Shown in pieces: positions 1 to 8,751 of a DNA stretch of 64,000 nt. This stretch comes from Flavihumibacter sp. UBA7668 (lineage in GTDB: Bacteria > Bacteroidota > Bacteroidia > Chitinophagales > Chitinophagaceae). The translations under genes and the position numbers were made by a program. Every line of letters starts with the position of its first letter. Position 1 is the stretch's first letter. Where the stretch lies: contig NZ_DLHM01000007.1 of NCBI RefSeq assembly GCF_002483205.1, positions 248,001-312,000 on the forward strand. Direction: 5' to 3'. Under the pieces are notes generated by a model. That model had not been told where the DNA came from. It was given only the letters and a program-made list of their open reading frames with translations, and did not search any database.

Positions 1-1
1 A

Positions 2-1426
2 GATTTGCTGGATGTAAATCCCCGTGATCAGTTATCCACCACTGTTTTCTGGAAATCAGAAAAAGACGCAGACCTCGCACTAACTGGACTGTACAATTAT
101 CTTTATGCGACCGGTGGTAACTGGGGATGTTCTCAATATGAAATCATGGGATGGGACGGATATACCGACGATGTTTATTCCCAACATGATTATGGTGGTG
201 GCCGGGCTGCTACATCATCCGGAATTACACCCAATAGTGGGGGTTATGTAGCCAATTATTACGCCAACAACTATCGGGCACTGGCGGCCATTAATAGTTT
301 TCTTGCCAATGTAGATAAAGTTTTGACTGGCGATAAGCTTACTCAATACAAGGCAGAAGCGCATTTTCTTCGCGCATTTAATTATCTCTACCTTGCACAA
401 CTCTATGGGAATGTTCCATTGATAACAGAAGATCCCTTTACACTTGATTTCAATAAGGGAATTGCCAAAGCATCAAAAACAGCGATACTTGAATTTGTAT
501 TAGATGAACTGGATATCGCCATTGCGGGCTTACCCGATGTTGGATACACAACAGGGCATGCTGTAAAAGCTACAGCCTTGGGATATAAAGTGCGGGCCCT
601 GATGGAATTGAAACAATTTGCTACGGCAGCAGCAACAGCAAAACAAATAATTGATGGGAATAAATTCAGTCTGCATACAAATTATGCTGCGAATTTTTAT
701 AAAGCCGGTCAGCGGACCAGTCCGGAAATAATGTTTTCTGTTGTTTTTCTGGCACCCAATATAGTACATGCAGATGCTGCCTTAAATGTTGCTATGCACC
801 GTTGGGGTGGTTTTGCCGGTACACAAAACCTGATTGATGAATATGAAGAAGGTGATCCCCGTTTAACCATGACCTGGTTCTTTGCCGGGGATGGTGCTGA
901 TAAGGGTTGGCCTTTTGACGATCCGGCAGTAGCTTCCCCTGGTTCAGGCGAATGGCCTGCTAATTTTTACATTCCAAAAAAATGGCTGACCCCTGGAGTT
1001 CGTAATCCTGATTATGGATTACAGGGCGATAATGATTACGTTTTGCTTCGGTATGCCGATATAAAACTACTCTATGCGGAAGCACAAAATGAAGCCGCAG
1101 GTCCGGATGCAAGTGTTTATCAGCAGGTAAATGAAGTCCGCGATCGGCCTGGTGTTGAAATGCCCGCTCTTCCAACAGGTTTATCTCAGGCAGAAATGAG
1201 AGAGCGTATCCGTCATGAACGAAGAGTGGAATTGCCCCTCGAAGGAATTCGTTATTTTGACTTGAGAAGATGGGGTATTGCCAAGGAAAAAATCAATGGA
1301 TTTGCACCCAATCCGGTATTTCCTGATATCCAACTCAAATACGAAGAAAAATATGAATACTGGCCAATTCCACAAACTGAAATTGACCGTAATAAAGGCC
1401 TATTGGAACAGAATCCTGGTTACTAA
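2..1426 (+). CDS. SusD/RagB family nutrient-binding outer membrane lipoprotein (5' partial)
   Basis: The gene runs in from the left edge, so its true start and lipoprotein signal lie outside the window. The visible 474 or so residues begin with LLDVNPRDQLS, the segment that normally follows the acylated cysteine of SusD proteins by a few residues. The helical TPR-like body follows (FLRAFNYLYLAQLYGNVPLI near residue 125), then the typical C-terminal part with RIRHERRVELPLEGIRYFDL and a terminal QNPGY. SusD proteins sit on the outer surface and cap a SusC transporter to capture glycans. The partner susC should lie to the left. This protein is of the classical RagB type, unlike the two CTKxF-type SusD proteins at 20980 and 43938, and it belongs to a different locus. 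A strong terminator follows it directly. Confidence 0.93.
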   Translation, partial: DLLDVNPRDQLSTTVFWKSEKDADLALTGLYNYLYATGGNWGCSQYEIMGWDGYTDDVYSQHDYGGGRAATSSGITPNSGGYVANYYANNYRALAAINSFLANVDKVLTGDKLTQYKAEAHFLRAFNYLYLAQLYGNVPLITEDPFTLDFNKGIAKASKTAILEFVLDELDIAIAGLPDVGYTTGHAVKATALGYKVRALMELKQFATAAATAKQIIDGNKFSLHTNYAANFYKAGQRTSPEIMFSVVFLAPNIVHADAALNVAMHRWGGFAGTQNLIDEYEEGDPRLTMTWFFAGDGADKGWPFDDPAVASPGSGEWPANFYIPKKWLTPGVRNPDYGLQGDNDYVLLRYADIKLLYAEAQNEAAGPDASVYQQVNEVRDRPGVEMPALPTGLSQAEMRERIRHERRVELPLEGIRYFDLRRWGIAKEKINGFAPNPVFPDIQLKYEEKYEYWPIPQTEIDRNKGLLEQNPGY

Positions 1427-1451
1427 GAAGTAGAATTTCGCATCAACCACG

Positions 1452-1480
1452 GTCGTCTTCTTCGGAAGGCGACTTTTTTT
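1452..1480 (+). terminator. Intrinsic terminator after the first susD
   Basis: GTCGTCTTC (1452-1460) pairs along its whole length with GAAGGCGAC (1465-1473), with one G-T pair, around a TTCG tetraloop. Seven Ts follow (1474-1480). The hairpin lies 26 bases after the susD stop and faces the convergent gene at 1479. It has no T-tract in the minus direction, so it is read as a terminator for the plus-strand susD operon. Confidence 0.9.
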
Positions 1481-3455
1481 ATTGCAGCGGTTTCAACAAC
1501 ACCGCATCGGCCAGCAACAGGCCTTTCTCACCTGTGCCCTCCAGCGTAATTTTTGAACCCGGTGACAATTTAAATTCTCCTATCCGGTGCCAGATACCGG
1601 ATGTTTGTCCGCTTACTTCAATGGCTGCTAAATCCACGGACACTATCTGCGATTTTTTTCCATCCCAAACAATCCAGTTCATCGTACTGATATGGTTCGG
1701 ATGTTTTGGTAACAGATATACATACAGCTCGTATTTCCCACTCCTGGATAATTCTGGCTGATAAATTACCCGTCGGGTGGTAGACGCATCCCTTATCTCA
1801 AGCAAATCTTTTCCAAAACCAATATGCTGCACCGGCTTCCATTCTCCTTCTACCTTAACCCTCGCTTTATTATCATTATCCAACAGGATTTCCGGCTTGG
1901 ATCCATCCGCCAGCGGATTTCGTTTCAACTCAGCCTGTAAAACTGCAATATTGATATCCTGCACAGCCTTTGTTTCATTAATAGCCATGGCTGCTGCTAC
2001 AGCTGCTGATTGCCCCAATACCATAAATACCGGTTCCATCCGGATGGAGCCATAGGCAATATGACTGGCGCTTAAACAAACCGGAACCAATAAATTTTTA
2101 CACTCTTCCTTCCTTGGAATAAGCGACCTGTAACTGATTGGATAAGGTCCAAACCCTCCTATCTGCACATCTCCCTCATTCTTTACCATGCCATTGATAA
2201 CCAGACGTTGTGTATTGTGTGAATCCATCGTATAAGCGGCCATCCCAACTCCATCTTTCACTATTTCTTTCCCCTGGCAATTGGCCTGTGTCATAACATA
2301 TGCACCAATCATTCTTCTGGCTTCCCTTACATATAACTGAGGTGTCCAATGATTCGACTCCGGGTATTCATCCTTTGGATAACCCCAGGTTTGCATTTCA
2401 TTCCTTAAATGCTCCGGCATCCGTACATCATTTCCGATAAAATACAATAGGCCCTTAATATAGTTGGTATGTTTTATTTCGATGGCTTTTCGTGTTGCAT
2501 AATCCGCCTCCGGATACGCATAATTTTCTCCAATCATATCCGTCGAAAATGGGCCATTGTTATTGATATCCGTTTTGTTATTCGGCATCAGGTCCATTTT
2601 CAAAATCGGACTTAAACTGGCTGCGGGAGTTTTCTGAAGATGACGCAGTAATAATTCATAACGCTCCGGCTGGTAATCTTCCGGTTTGGTTATGGGAATC
2701 CGGTTCTCCGGCTGGTTCGTTAAACAGATCCGATAATTATAGGCCTGTACCATTTTATCTCCTGAACCAATCGGAGCAAGAGAAGCAGCACTTATGCCCC
2801 ATAATAATCCACTGGTTGTATCACCCGGAATTTTATACGGATCAATACCATCTGCAAACTGATGGTATTGATGCACCTGTACTCCATTGTAGGTTTCGCC
2901 GTATTTTACATTCGCTTCCCTTCCAACTATATAAGATACTCCTGCCTTTGCCATCAGATCGCCCTCATAACTGCAATCCAAAAATACCTTCGACTGAATA
3001 CGTCGCTTCGCTGCAGCCTGATTATTTGGATCAGCTACCTGAATTTCCCGGATGAATCCCTCCTCTTTGGTTAAATCAATGAGAGTCGATTCATACAGGA
3101 TTTCAATATTCCCTCTTTTCACATAAGAATCAAAGGTGGCGAGTGCCACTTTCGGCTCAAATAACCAGGATTCAAATTTTCCATAATAGGCTCCGATCCT
3201 TCGGTAAAAATCAAGCGACAAACCCGTTACCGCAAACTTGTTACCGATATCCGTATAGCCAAGTCCGCCTGTTGTTAACCCGCCGATCCGTTTGCCCGGT
3301 TCAATCACCACTACCGACTTCCCCATTTTACTGGCGGTATACGCTGCAATTATGCCGGCTGAGTTGCCGCCATATATACAGATATCAACTTTTTTAACAC
3401 CCTGTGCTATACTTAAAAAAGGACAGCAGCACAAAAGGAAAAGTATTTTACGCAT
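1479..3455 (-). CDS. Secreted FAD-dependent oxidoreductase with C-terminal golvesin/xanthan-lyase-like domain
   Basis: This 658-residue protein starts with a signal peptide (about residues 1-18, ending SIAQG). A Rossmann FAD fold follows: YGGNSAGIIAA around residues 28-38 and VIEP with the ribose-binding acid E52. The body fits the FAD_oxidored family (PF12831) common in Bacteroidota glycan loci. The last 120 or so residues form a beta-sandwich resembling the domain found at the C-terminus of xanthan lyase and golvesin-type proteins (ELYVYLLPKHPNH, then SPGSKITLEGTGEKG), probably for carbohydrate binding. It is the last gene of the minus-strand run that includes the DHDPS-like, SDR-like and NRAMP-like genes, with 17 bases to the previous stop. 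The substrate is unknown; oxidation of a sugar or sugar acid in the periplasm is an inference. Confidence 0.85.
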   Translation of the reverse strand: MRKILFLLCCCPFLSIAQGVKKVDICIYGGNSAGIIAAYTASKMGKSVVVIEPGKRIGGLTTGGLGYTDIGNKFAVTGLSLDFYRRIGAYYGKFESWLFEPKVALATFDSYVKRGNIEILYESTLIDLTKEEGFIREIQVADPNNQAAAKRRIQSKVFLDCSYEGDLMAKAGVSYIVGREANVKYGETYNGVQVHQYHQFADGIDPYKIPGDTTSGLLWGISAASLAPIGSGDKMVQAYNYRICLTNQPENRIPITKPEDYQPERYELLLRHLQKTPAASLSPILKMDLMPNNKTDINNNGPFSTDMIGENYAYPEADYATRKAIEIKHTNYIKGLLYFIGNDVRMPEHLRNEMQTWGYPKDEYPESNHWTPQLYVREARRMIGAYVMTQANCQGKEIVKDGVGMAAYTMDSHNTQRLVINGMVKNEGDVQIGGFGPYPISYRSLIPRKEECKNLLVPVCLSASHIAYGSIRMEPVFMVLGQSAAVAAAMAINETKAVQDINIAVLQAELKRNPLADGSKPEILLDNDNKARVKVEGEWKPVQHIGFGKDLLEIRDASTTRRVIYQPELSRSGKYELYVYLLPKHPNHISTMNWIVWDGKKSQIVSVDLAAIEVSGQTSGIWHRIGEFKLSPGSKITLEGTGEKGLLLADAVLLKPLQ

Positions 3456-3472
3456 AATTCCTGACTTGTATT

Positions 3473-4525
3473 TTATTCAACTGATTTTGCAAATTCATCA
3501 TCCGTCCATTCCGGATAGGCCGCAGCCACCCGATCCAATTCTTCTGCTTGTCCGGGTGATAATTTCTCCTCCGGACTCAGACAATAAATTCCATTCAGTA
3601 ATCCCTGCCGCCGCAATACTTCATGAATCCCGGCAATACATCCTTTGAATTTATTGGCTGCATCAAACACAACAGCATTCATATCCGTTACTGCTGCACC
3701 AATCGTTAATAATTCAGCATAGTTTTCTGCAGCATTCGTCCGGCAGTCTTTAATCCTCGCTAACAATTCAACCGCCTTGCTTGTCCATACGGCCCAATGC
3801 CCCAACAATCCACCTGAGAATTTCTTCTCCACTATTTTACCATTGATTTTGAACCGATAGGTGGTGAGCAGATCTGCCACGATATTATCATCGTTCCCGG
3901 TATACAAACTAATCTCCGGATTTCGCTTACTGTATGCAACTGCCCGTACCACATCCAATGTCTGATAGCGATTGAAAGCAGCAATTTTAATGGCCACTAC
4001 ATTGGGAATTTCCGCAAATGCCGACCAGAAGGAATAACTCAATACTCTTCCACCCACCGCAGGCTGCAAATAAAATCCAAATACCGGCAGAATCGCTGCA
4101 ATTGCTTTTGTTCTTTCCAACAAATCTGCTTCTGAATAATCAGGTAATCCTCCCATACTCAGCAGTCCGATATGAAATCCATAGTTCACTGCCAGTTGTG
4201 CTTCTTTCAATGCCTGTTCGGTTGGTCCGCAAATCCCCGCTACTTTTATAAAATCAACAGACCGCGGATTTCTCTCAATTTCTTCAGCAGCCATTTTGAA
4301 AATCGGTTCCAATAAATTAAATGCCGGATCCCTGATTTCAAACTGCGTGGTATGTACACCTACTGCCAGTCCGCCTGCGCCACTGGCCATATAATACCGG
4401 ATCAATCTTTCCTGTGCAGGCTGATCAATCTGAAGTGATTCTGTTAGCGCCAGGGGTAGTGCCGGAATAACTTTCCCTGCTCGTAAATGTTGTAACCATC
4501 CGGCCGATTGCTGCTCACTGTTCAT
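3473..4525 (-). CDS. DHDPS/N-acetylneuraminate lyase superfamily aldolase (dihydrodipicolinate synthase family)
   Basis: The 350-residue protein is a cytosolic TIM-barrel Schiff-base aldolase or lyase with no signal peptide. The key residues are present: Tyr152 in FYLQPAVGG and the Schiff-base Lys180 in VVAIKIAAF. They are 28 positions apart, the same spacing as Tyr133 and Lys161 of E. coli DHDPS. The usual SxGE/GGTTGE pyruvate-binding loop is replaced by AVGVHTTQFE, so it is unlikely to be DapA and may cleave or form a different keto acid. It is about 50 residues longer than DapA. It lies between the FAD oxidoreductase and the SDR-like gene, 24 bases from the latter, and is probably co-transcribed with them. 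Confidence 0.85.
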   Translation of the reverse strand: MNSEQQSAGWLQHLRAGKVIPALPLALTESLQIDQPAQERLIRYYMASGAGGLAVGVHTTQFEIRDPAFNLLEPIFKMAAEEIERNPRSVDFIKVAGICGPTEQALKEAQLAVNYGFHIGLLSMGGLPDYSEADLLERTKAIAAILPVFGFYLQPAVGGRVLSYSFWSAFAEIPNVVAIKIAAFNRYQTLDVVRAVAYSKRNPEISLYTGNDDNIVADLLTTYRFKINGKIVEKKFSGGLLGHWAVWTSKAVELLARIKDCRTNAAENYAELLTIGAAVTDMNAVVFDAANKFKGCIAGIHEVLRRQGLLNGIYCLSPEEKLSPGQAEELDRVAAAYPEWTDDEFAKSVE

Positions 4526-4549
4526 GCATTCCTATTATAATACGATAAA

Positions 4550-5581
4550 TTAATAACGTCCCTCTCTTTCCTGAAAATGGGTTGGCTTATATACGGTTGC
4601 TCCTCCTTCTAATAACCAGTTGGTAGTAAGATCAATCATTTGTAACAGACTCACTCTCGGATAGCCAAATAACCCAAAGGATTTTGCAGCATTGCTGAGT
4701 AATGCAGTTGGTGCGGGCTCACCCACCAATACGGGCTCCTTCCCAAAACGTTGACCAAACTGTTCTGCGATCCATTCAACAGCAACCGTTTCGGGGCCTG
4801 TTATATTCAGTTTAGCAGGCGGATTGGAACAATGTAATAAACTACGGATGGCCATCTCATTGGCATCCCCCTGCCAGATTACATTTACATGCCCCATTCG
4901 GATATCAATGGCCTCTTCATTTTTTACTTTTTTGGCGATCTCCAGCAAAACACCATAAGACAGATCAATAGCATAATTCAACCTGTAGAGCAACACCTTT
5001 GTCCCGTATTTCGAGGAGATATATTCAAAAAGACGCTCCCTTCCTAAACAGGATTGCGCATACTCACCCAATGGCGCAGGCGGATTTGATTCATCCAATC
5101 CGCCTTTTGCAACCGGAGAAAGCGGGTACACATTTCCGGTAGAAAAAGCCACTATCCTTGAATTTTTATACTTTTCTCCCACTCTTGCCGGCAGGTAACT
5201 GTTCATTGCCCAGGTAAAGGATTCTTTTCCTGTGGTACCGAATTTTTGTCCGGCCAGATATAAAAGGTTGGGCATTTCCGGCAAGGATTGCAATTGCTGA
5301 TCATCCAGCAAATCCACGGCATAGGTGGTAATCCCGAATGCGTCCAGCTTCTCCTTTAAACCGGCTTCAGAAAACCGGGAGGCAGCGGCAATTTTTTTAT
5401 TTATTCCTGCAGCCTGAACTGTTTTTGCCAGCAGTTCTGCCAGAGCCGGTCCCATCTTCCCGCCAGCTCCAAGAATCATAATATCTCCATCAATGGCAGC
5501 AATATCTTTTAAAAGAGCTGGTGATGGTTCCAATAAGGAATGATAGTGTTCTTCCGTTTTTGTCATGAGTGAAAAATTCAT
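4550..5581 (-). CDS. NAD(P)-dependent epimerase/dehydratase family protein with altered YxxxK site
   Basis: The 343-residue protein has an N-terminal Rossmann motif GAGGKMG (residues 38-44) and the general layout of an extended SDR, with FSTGNVYPLS in place of the catalytic Ser/Thr strand. The expected YxxxK is Y174-AQS-C178, so the catalytic lysine is missing. It may therefore bind the cofactor without ordinary dehydrogenase chemistry, or use another residue. It begins one base after the end of the NRAMP-like gene (5582), which implies tight co-expression. The neighbouring DHDPS-like gene suggests a shared route for a keto acid or sugar acid, but the substrate is unknown. Confidence 0.8.
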   Translation of the reverse strand: MNFSLMTKTEEHYHSLLEPSPALLKDIAAIDGDIMILGAGGKMGPALAELLAKTVQAAGINKKIAAASRFSEAGLKEKLDAFGITTYAVDLLDDQQLQSLPEMPNLLYLAGQKFGTTGKESFTWAMNSYLPARVGEKYKNSRIVAFSTGNVYPLSPVAKGGLDESNPPAPLGEYAQSCLGRERLFEYISSKYGTKVLLYRLNYAIDLSYGVLLEIAKKVKNEEAIDIRMGHVNVIWQGDANEMAIRSLLHCSNPPAKLNITGPETVAVEWIAEQFGQRFGKEPVLVGEPAPTALLSNAAKSFGLFGYPRVSLLQMIDLTTNWLLEGGATVYKPTHFQEREGRY

Positions 5582-6808
5582 TTAGTTTAAAAACCAGGAC
5601 TTAAAATTCAATGCGGCCAATGTAAGGATGAGCAACAAACCGAGTAGTCCCGCCAGCTGCTGCCATCCCTTGTTTTTTGCAGTGCCCATAATGGAGGCAT
5701 CGTTCGCAATCAGATAAAGTGCCAGTCCGATTATTGGTACAATAAATATTGTAATACTTTGTGCAAACACGATGAGCTGGAGGGGTAGTTTCCCAAACAG
5801 GATGGCTACCGAAGCTCCAATAAGCATGATTGCCGCAATCAGCAGGCGGGTACGGGTATCTTTAAACTGTCCGCCCCATCCCAATCCATCTGATAAAAGG
5901 GATCCGCCAACGGTGGCATTTCCTACCAGTGAAGAGAATCCGGCACCAAATAAGCCTACCAGAAATATGGCGGAAGCTTTTGATCCAAACAAAGGTTCCA
6001 GTGCTTTGCCCATATCACTGGCAGACTGCGGATTGATCTGACGGGGATACAAAATATTGGCCGCTGCCAGTAAGGAGATACTGCTCATCAGTCCGAGTAA
6101 AATAATGCCGGCTACAGTTCCATTGGTTTGTCCCGCTGTATCCGGACGCACCCGTTTTCTTTCCTGCACCAGATAAGCCTGATACAAGGCACCCACCAAA
6201 GAAAAACTGGAAGCTATAAATGCAATTACCAATCCCTGAGAACCGGTCGGCAACCTGAACTGAAATCCCTTGCCGATCAGTTGAAGCGATGGAGGTGACC
6301 AGAACAAGGTCATCACAAAAGAAGCCAGCATCATAAGAATCAGAAAAATCATCAGCTTTTCCAGTACTTTATAGAAGGATTTAAAAAACAGCAGAGCAAT
6401 ACTTATTACTGTAAATCCTATTATCCAGGGCTCTGGTTCCGATCCGGTTAACTCTGCCAAAGCGATTCCAACACCAACTGCATTTCCCGCCTGAAACGAG
6501 GAACAAACCAAAAAAACACCGGCACCAACCAAAACGGATGCCCATCGCCCCCATTTCATAGCTAATAACTGCAGTACTGTATGTGGAGAAGCCAGTCCGA
6601 TTCGGGCGGCCATACTGGTAAATAAAATCATGAACAGGGTGGCAATCAAAACAATCCAGAGAAGATCCGTGGAATAAAGTGCCCCCAGTTTGGAAGTAAT
6701 GGTCATTTTACTGGGACCAAAAACCAGCGCAGCAGTAATCAAACCCGGTCCCATCAGGTGCAACCAGCTGGCTATACCATTAAACGCCGAATTTTTTTTT
6801 GGTTCCAT
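5582..6808 (-). CDS. NRAMP-related membrane transporter lacking canonical metal-site motifs
   Basis: The 408-residue protein has about 11 hydrophobic segments and the overall NRAMP/SLC11 layout starting with GPGLITAALVFGPSK. In true NRAMP metal transporters TM1 carries DPGN and TM6 carries an MPH motif. Here the TM1 position reads GPSK and the TM6 region reads SSFSLVGALYQAYLVQE, with no Asp, Asn, Met or His at the expected places. A manganese or iron role is therefore doubtful and another substrate is likely. It is the first gene of the run NRAMP-SDR-DHDPS-FAD oxidoreductase, and two TTTCGAAA-type elements lie 33-66 bases upstream. Transport of the compound processed by the downstream enzymes is an inference. 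Confidence 0.8.
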   Translation of the reverse strand: MEPKKNSAFNGIASWLHLMGPGLITAALVFGPSKMTITSKLGALYSTDLLWIVLIATLFMILFTSMAARIGLASPHTVLQLLAMKWGRWASVLVGAGVFLVCSSFQAGNAVGVGIALAELTGSEPEPWIIGFTVISIALLFFKSFYKVLEKLMIFLILMMLASFVMTLFWSPPSLQLIGKGFQFRLPTGSQGLVIAFIASSFSLVGALYQAYLVQERKRVRPDTAGQTNGTVAGIILLGLMSSISLLAAANILYPRQINPQSASDMGKALEPLFGSKASAIFLVGLFGAGFSSLVGNATVGGSLLSDGLGWGGQFKDTRTRLLIAAIMLIGASVAILFGKLPLQLIVFAQSITIFIVPIIGLALYLIANDASIMGTAKNKGWQQLAGLLGLLLILTLAALNFKSWFLN

Positions 6809-6840
6809 CGAAGCAATTTACTCCTAAATTATTATTAATT

Positions 6841-6874
6841 AAGGTTTCGAAACAATAAAAATAAGGTTTCGAAA
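6841..6874 (-). promoter_or_regulatory. Tandem AAGGTTTCGAAA operator-like elements upstream of the NRAMP-like gene
   Basis: AAGGTTTCGAAA occurs at 6841-6852 and again at 6863-6874, a 22-base period (about two helical turns). The first copy continues as TTTCGAAACAATAAAA (6845-6860), a 16-mer repeated exactly at 9613-9628 next to the regulator gene. The core TTTCGAAA is self-complementary. I read these as binding sites of the DeoR/AgaR-type repressor encoded at 8752-9531; this is an inference. Confidence 0.6.
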
Positions 6875-6878
6875 ATTT

Positions 6879-7862
6879 TTATAAATCCTGGATCGCCTGT
6901 TTAAAGTAGTTTTTAATTTCTTTGGGGCTTGGTTTTTTGAGAGGCCGGACGATCCGGAAACCTACAAAAGACGCATCCGTCATCCACCAATTGCTTTTTG
7001 GCAACTGAGGATCTCGTTGTTTCCAGGAGGGATCTGAGCCTTTACGGGCGGCAGACCGCAAATCAGCCGGACCATCATCCCAGGATCCGCCTCTAACCGA
7101 ATGCGGGTATAATTTAGTAGGTTCTGCCCATGCATTGGGTTTACTGGCAGCAGCACTTGAATAAAATTCCGGCAGATACTGGTCCAGTGTCCATTCTGCC
7201 ACATTTCCATGCATATCATGCAATCCCCATTTATTGGGTTTTTTCTGTCCGGGTTGCTGGTATTTTTCCTTACTGTTTTTGCTGTACCAGGCATAGTCTG
7301 CCAATTCAGCTGCATCATCACCGAAGTAATAGGCGGTAGAAGAACCTGCTCTGCAGGCATATTCCCACTCCGCTTCGGTAGGAAGCCGGTAAAACTGTCC
7401 TGTTTTTTCAGTCAGCCATTTGCAATAGTAGAGGGCGGCATGCTGGGTAATATTAATGGCAGGATATCCTGCTTTACCCATTCCAAAACTCATATCGGTA
7501 AAAGCAGGGGAAGGTTTGGTAACGGCATCTACATTTTCTGCTCCCACAAAACGTTCAAATTCATCCCAGGTAACCTCATATCGTCCCATCCAGAAAGCAT
7601 CAATCTGTACGGTATGAACCGGCCCTTCGTCGGGTTTTCTTCCTTTTTCCCCAGCCGGACTACCAATAGTTGCTTTTCCGGCAGGTATGGGCAGCATTTC
7701 AAAACGGATGGAGGATTCCGGAACAGTTCCTGAATAAGGTTGGAAGGGATCGCTCTGGGTAGCGGCACCCGGACTGGTACAATGAATTCCGATTAGACCA
7801 GCCAAACAGGATCCCAACAATATATAACCGGATCTGGAAATGGATTGGAATTTGATCTGCAT
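6879..7862 (-). CDS. SUMF1/formylglycine-generating-enzyme-like lipoprotein without catalytic cysteines
   Basis: The 327-residue protein has an N-terminal export signal with a possible lipobox (LGSC, Cys19; Cys28 is an alternative). A complete FGE-sulfatase fold follows: MLPIPAGKATIGS, RYEVTWDEFERF, RLPTEAEWEYACRAG, GLHDMHGNVAEW, VRGGSW, GFRIVR. Real formylglycine-generating enzymes carry two cysteines just after the RGGS motif. Here the segment reads RGGSWDDGPADLRSAAR, shorter and without cysteine, so it should not convert the sulfatase cysteine to formylglycine. It is probably a surface or periplasmic binding or accessory protein of the same fold. It lies 10 bases from the EamA gene and is likely in the regulator-led operon. 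Confidence 0.85.
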   Translation of the reverse strand: MQIKFQSISRSGYILLGSCLAGLIGIHCTSPGAATQSDPFQPYSGTVPESSIRFEMLPIPAGKATIGSPAGEKGRKPDEGPVHTVQIDAFWMGRYEVTWDEFERFVGAENVDAVTKPSPAFTDMSFGMGKAGYPAINITQHAALYYCKWLTEKTGQFYRLPTEAEWEYACRAGSSTAYYFGDDAAELADYAWYSKNSKEKYQQPGQKKPNKWGLHDMHGNVAEWTLDQYLPEFYSSAAASKPNAWAEPTKLYPHSVRGGSWDDGPADLRSAARKGSDPSWKQRDPQLPKSNWWMTDASFVGFRIVRPLKKPSPKEIKNYFKQAIQDL

Positions 7863-7872
7863 AAAAAGGGTT

Positions 7873-8742
7873 TTATTCAGTAATCAGGTAAATGGCAAGT
7901 ACGGCAATCACCAGTCCAACCAGTGTCACCGGATGCGGAACCACACTATAAATCAATAATGAAATCAGAATAGTAATTACAGGGGATAATCCGGTAAGGG
8001 GTACAACTATTATTGCTTTCCCGTACCTTAAGGCATACACAAGCGTAAGCGCACCGATGGAATTCAAAAGATGAATGCCCGCAGCCATTCCGGATCCTTT
8101 CCAACCCCAATTGACAGGAACCGAAAAATCAGTCATATAAAGTGCGACAGGACTCAGCAAAACACCGGCCACTGCCATGTAGAAAAACAGGGATTCTGCT
8201 TCCATAGTGGAATTGGCCACTTTCATCACATAAGCCTGGATACCCCACATAAAAAAAACAAGGGCGGCCAGGACCAGCCACAAATACGAGTTGAAACTAT
8301 TCTGACTGGGTGGCTGATAAGACAGCAAAACGATGGCAACCAGGGCAAGTACAATTCCAATTTTTGCTTTACCACCTGCGCGCTCCCGCAAAAAAAGCAT
8401 GGAGAGAAAAATCGTAACCACAGGAAAAAGGGAAATGATCGGAAATACAATGTATGCAGGTCCGTCACGAAGTGCCTGAAAAAGGAGAAGTTGTCCGCCT
8501 GCACCAGTTAATCCAACCAGCAGGCCATACCCTATATTTTTAGTTTCTGTGTTGAGTTTCCAGTTGATTCGACGGAGGGCAAAGAGGGCACAGGGAATCA
8601 TCGTCAGTGCCCAAACCACATAACCTAATGTGGCGGGGAAGCCGGCTTTTTCCGGAATTTCAATAAAAGCCCCCCATACGCCCCAGAAGAGCGTTGTTAC
8701 CAGGGCGTATAAGAGCCATGGTCGTTTGTTTATATGTGTCAT
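7873..8742 (-). CDS. EamA/DMT-superfamily inner membrane transporter
   Basis: The 289-residue protein has ten hydrophobic segments arranged as two EamA repeats (first about 10-135, second about 150-288). Typical elements include the start WLLYALVTTLFWGVWG, LFQALRDGPAYIVFPI at the first repeat and YALRYGKAIIVVPLTGL at the second. Drug/metabolite transporters of this family export or import small metabolites such as amino acids and sugars. It follows the DeoR-type regulator after nine bases and precedes the SUMF1-like gene by ten. Its position under an AgaR-like regulator suggests a role in uptake of an amino-sugar-derived compound, but the substrate cannot be read from the sequence. Confidence 0.87.
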   Translation of the reverse strand: MTHINKRPWLLYALVTTLFWGVWGAFIEIPEKAGFPATLGYVVWALTMIPCALFALRRINWKLNTETKNIGYGLLVGLTGAGGQLLLFQALRDGPAYIVFPIISLFPVVTIFLSMLFLRERAGGKAKIGIVLALVAIVLLSYQPPSQNSFNSYLWLVLAALVFFMWGIQAYVMKVANSTMEAESLFFYMAVAGVLLSPVALYMTDFSVPVNWGWKGSGMAAGIHLLNSIGALTLVYALRYGKAIIVVPLTGLSPVITILISLLIYSVVPHPVTLVGLVIAVLAIYLITE

Positions 8743-8751
8743 TCGTTGGGA

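Noticed and set aside
8071..8511. 146-residue plus-strand reading frame inside the EamA gene
   Set aside because: It lies antisense to a well supported membrane protein and has no recognisable domain; it is a shadow frame.
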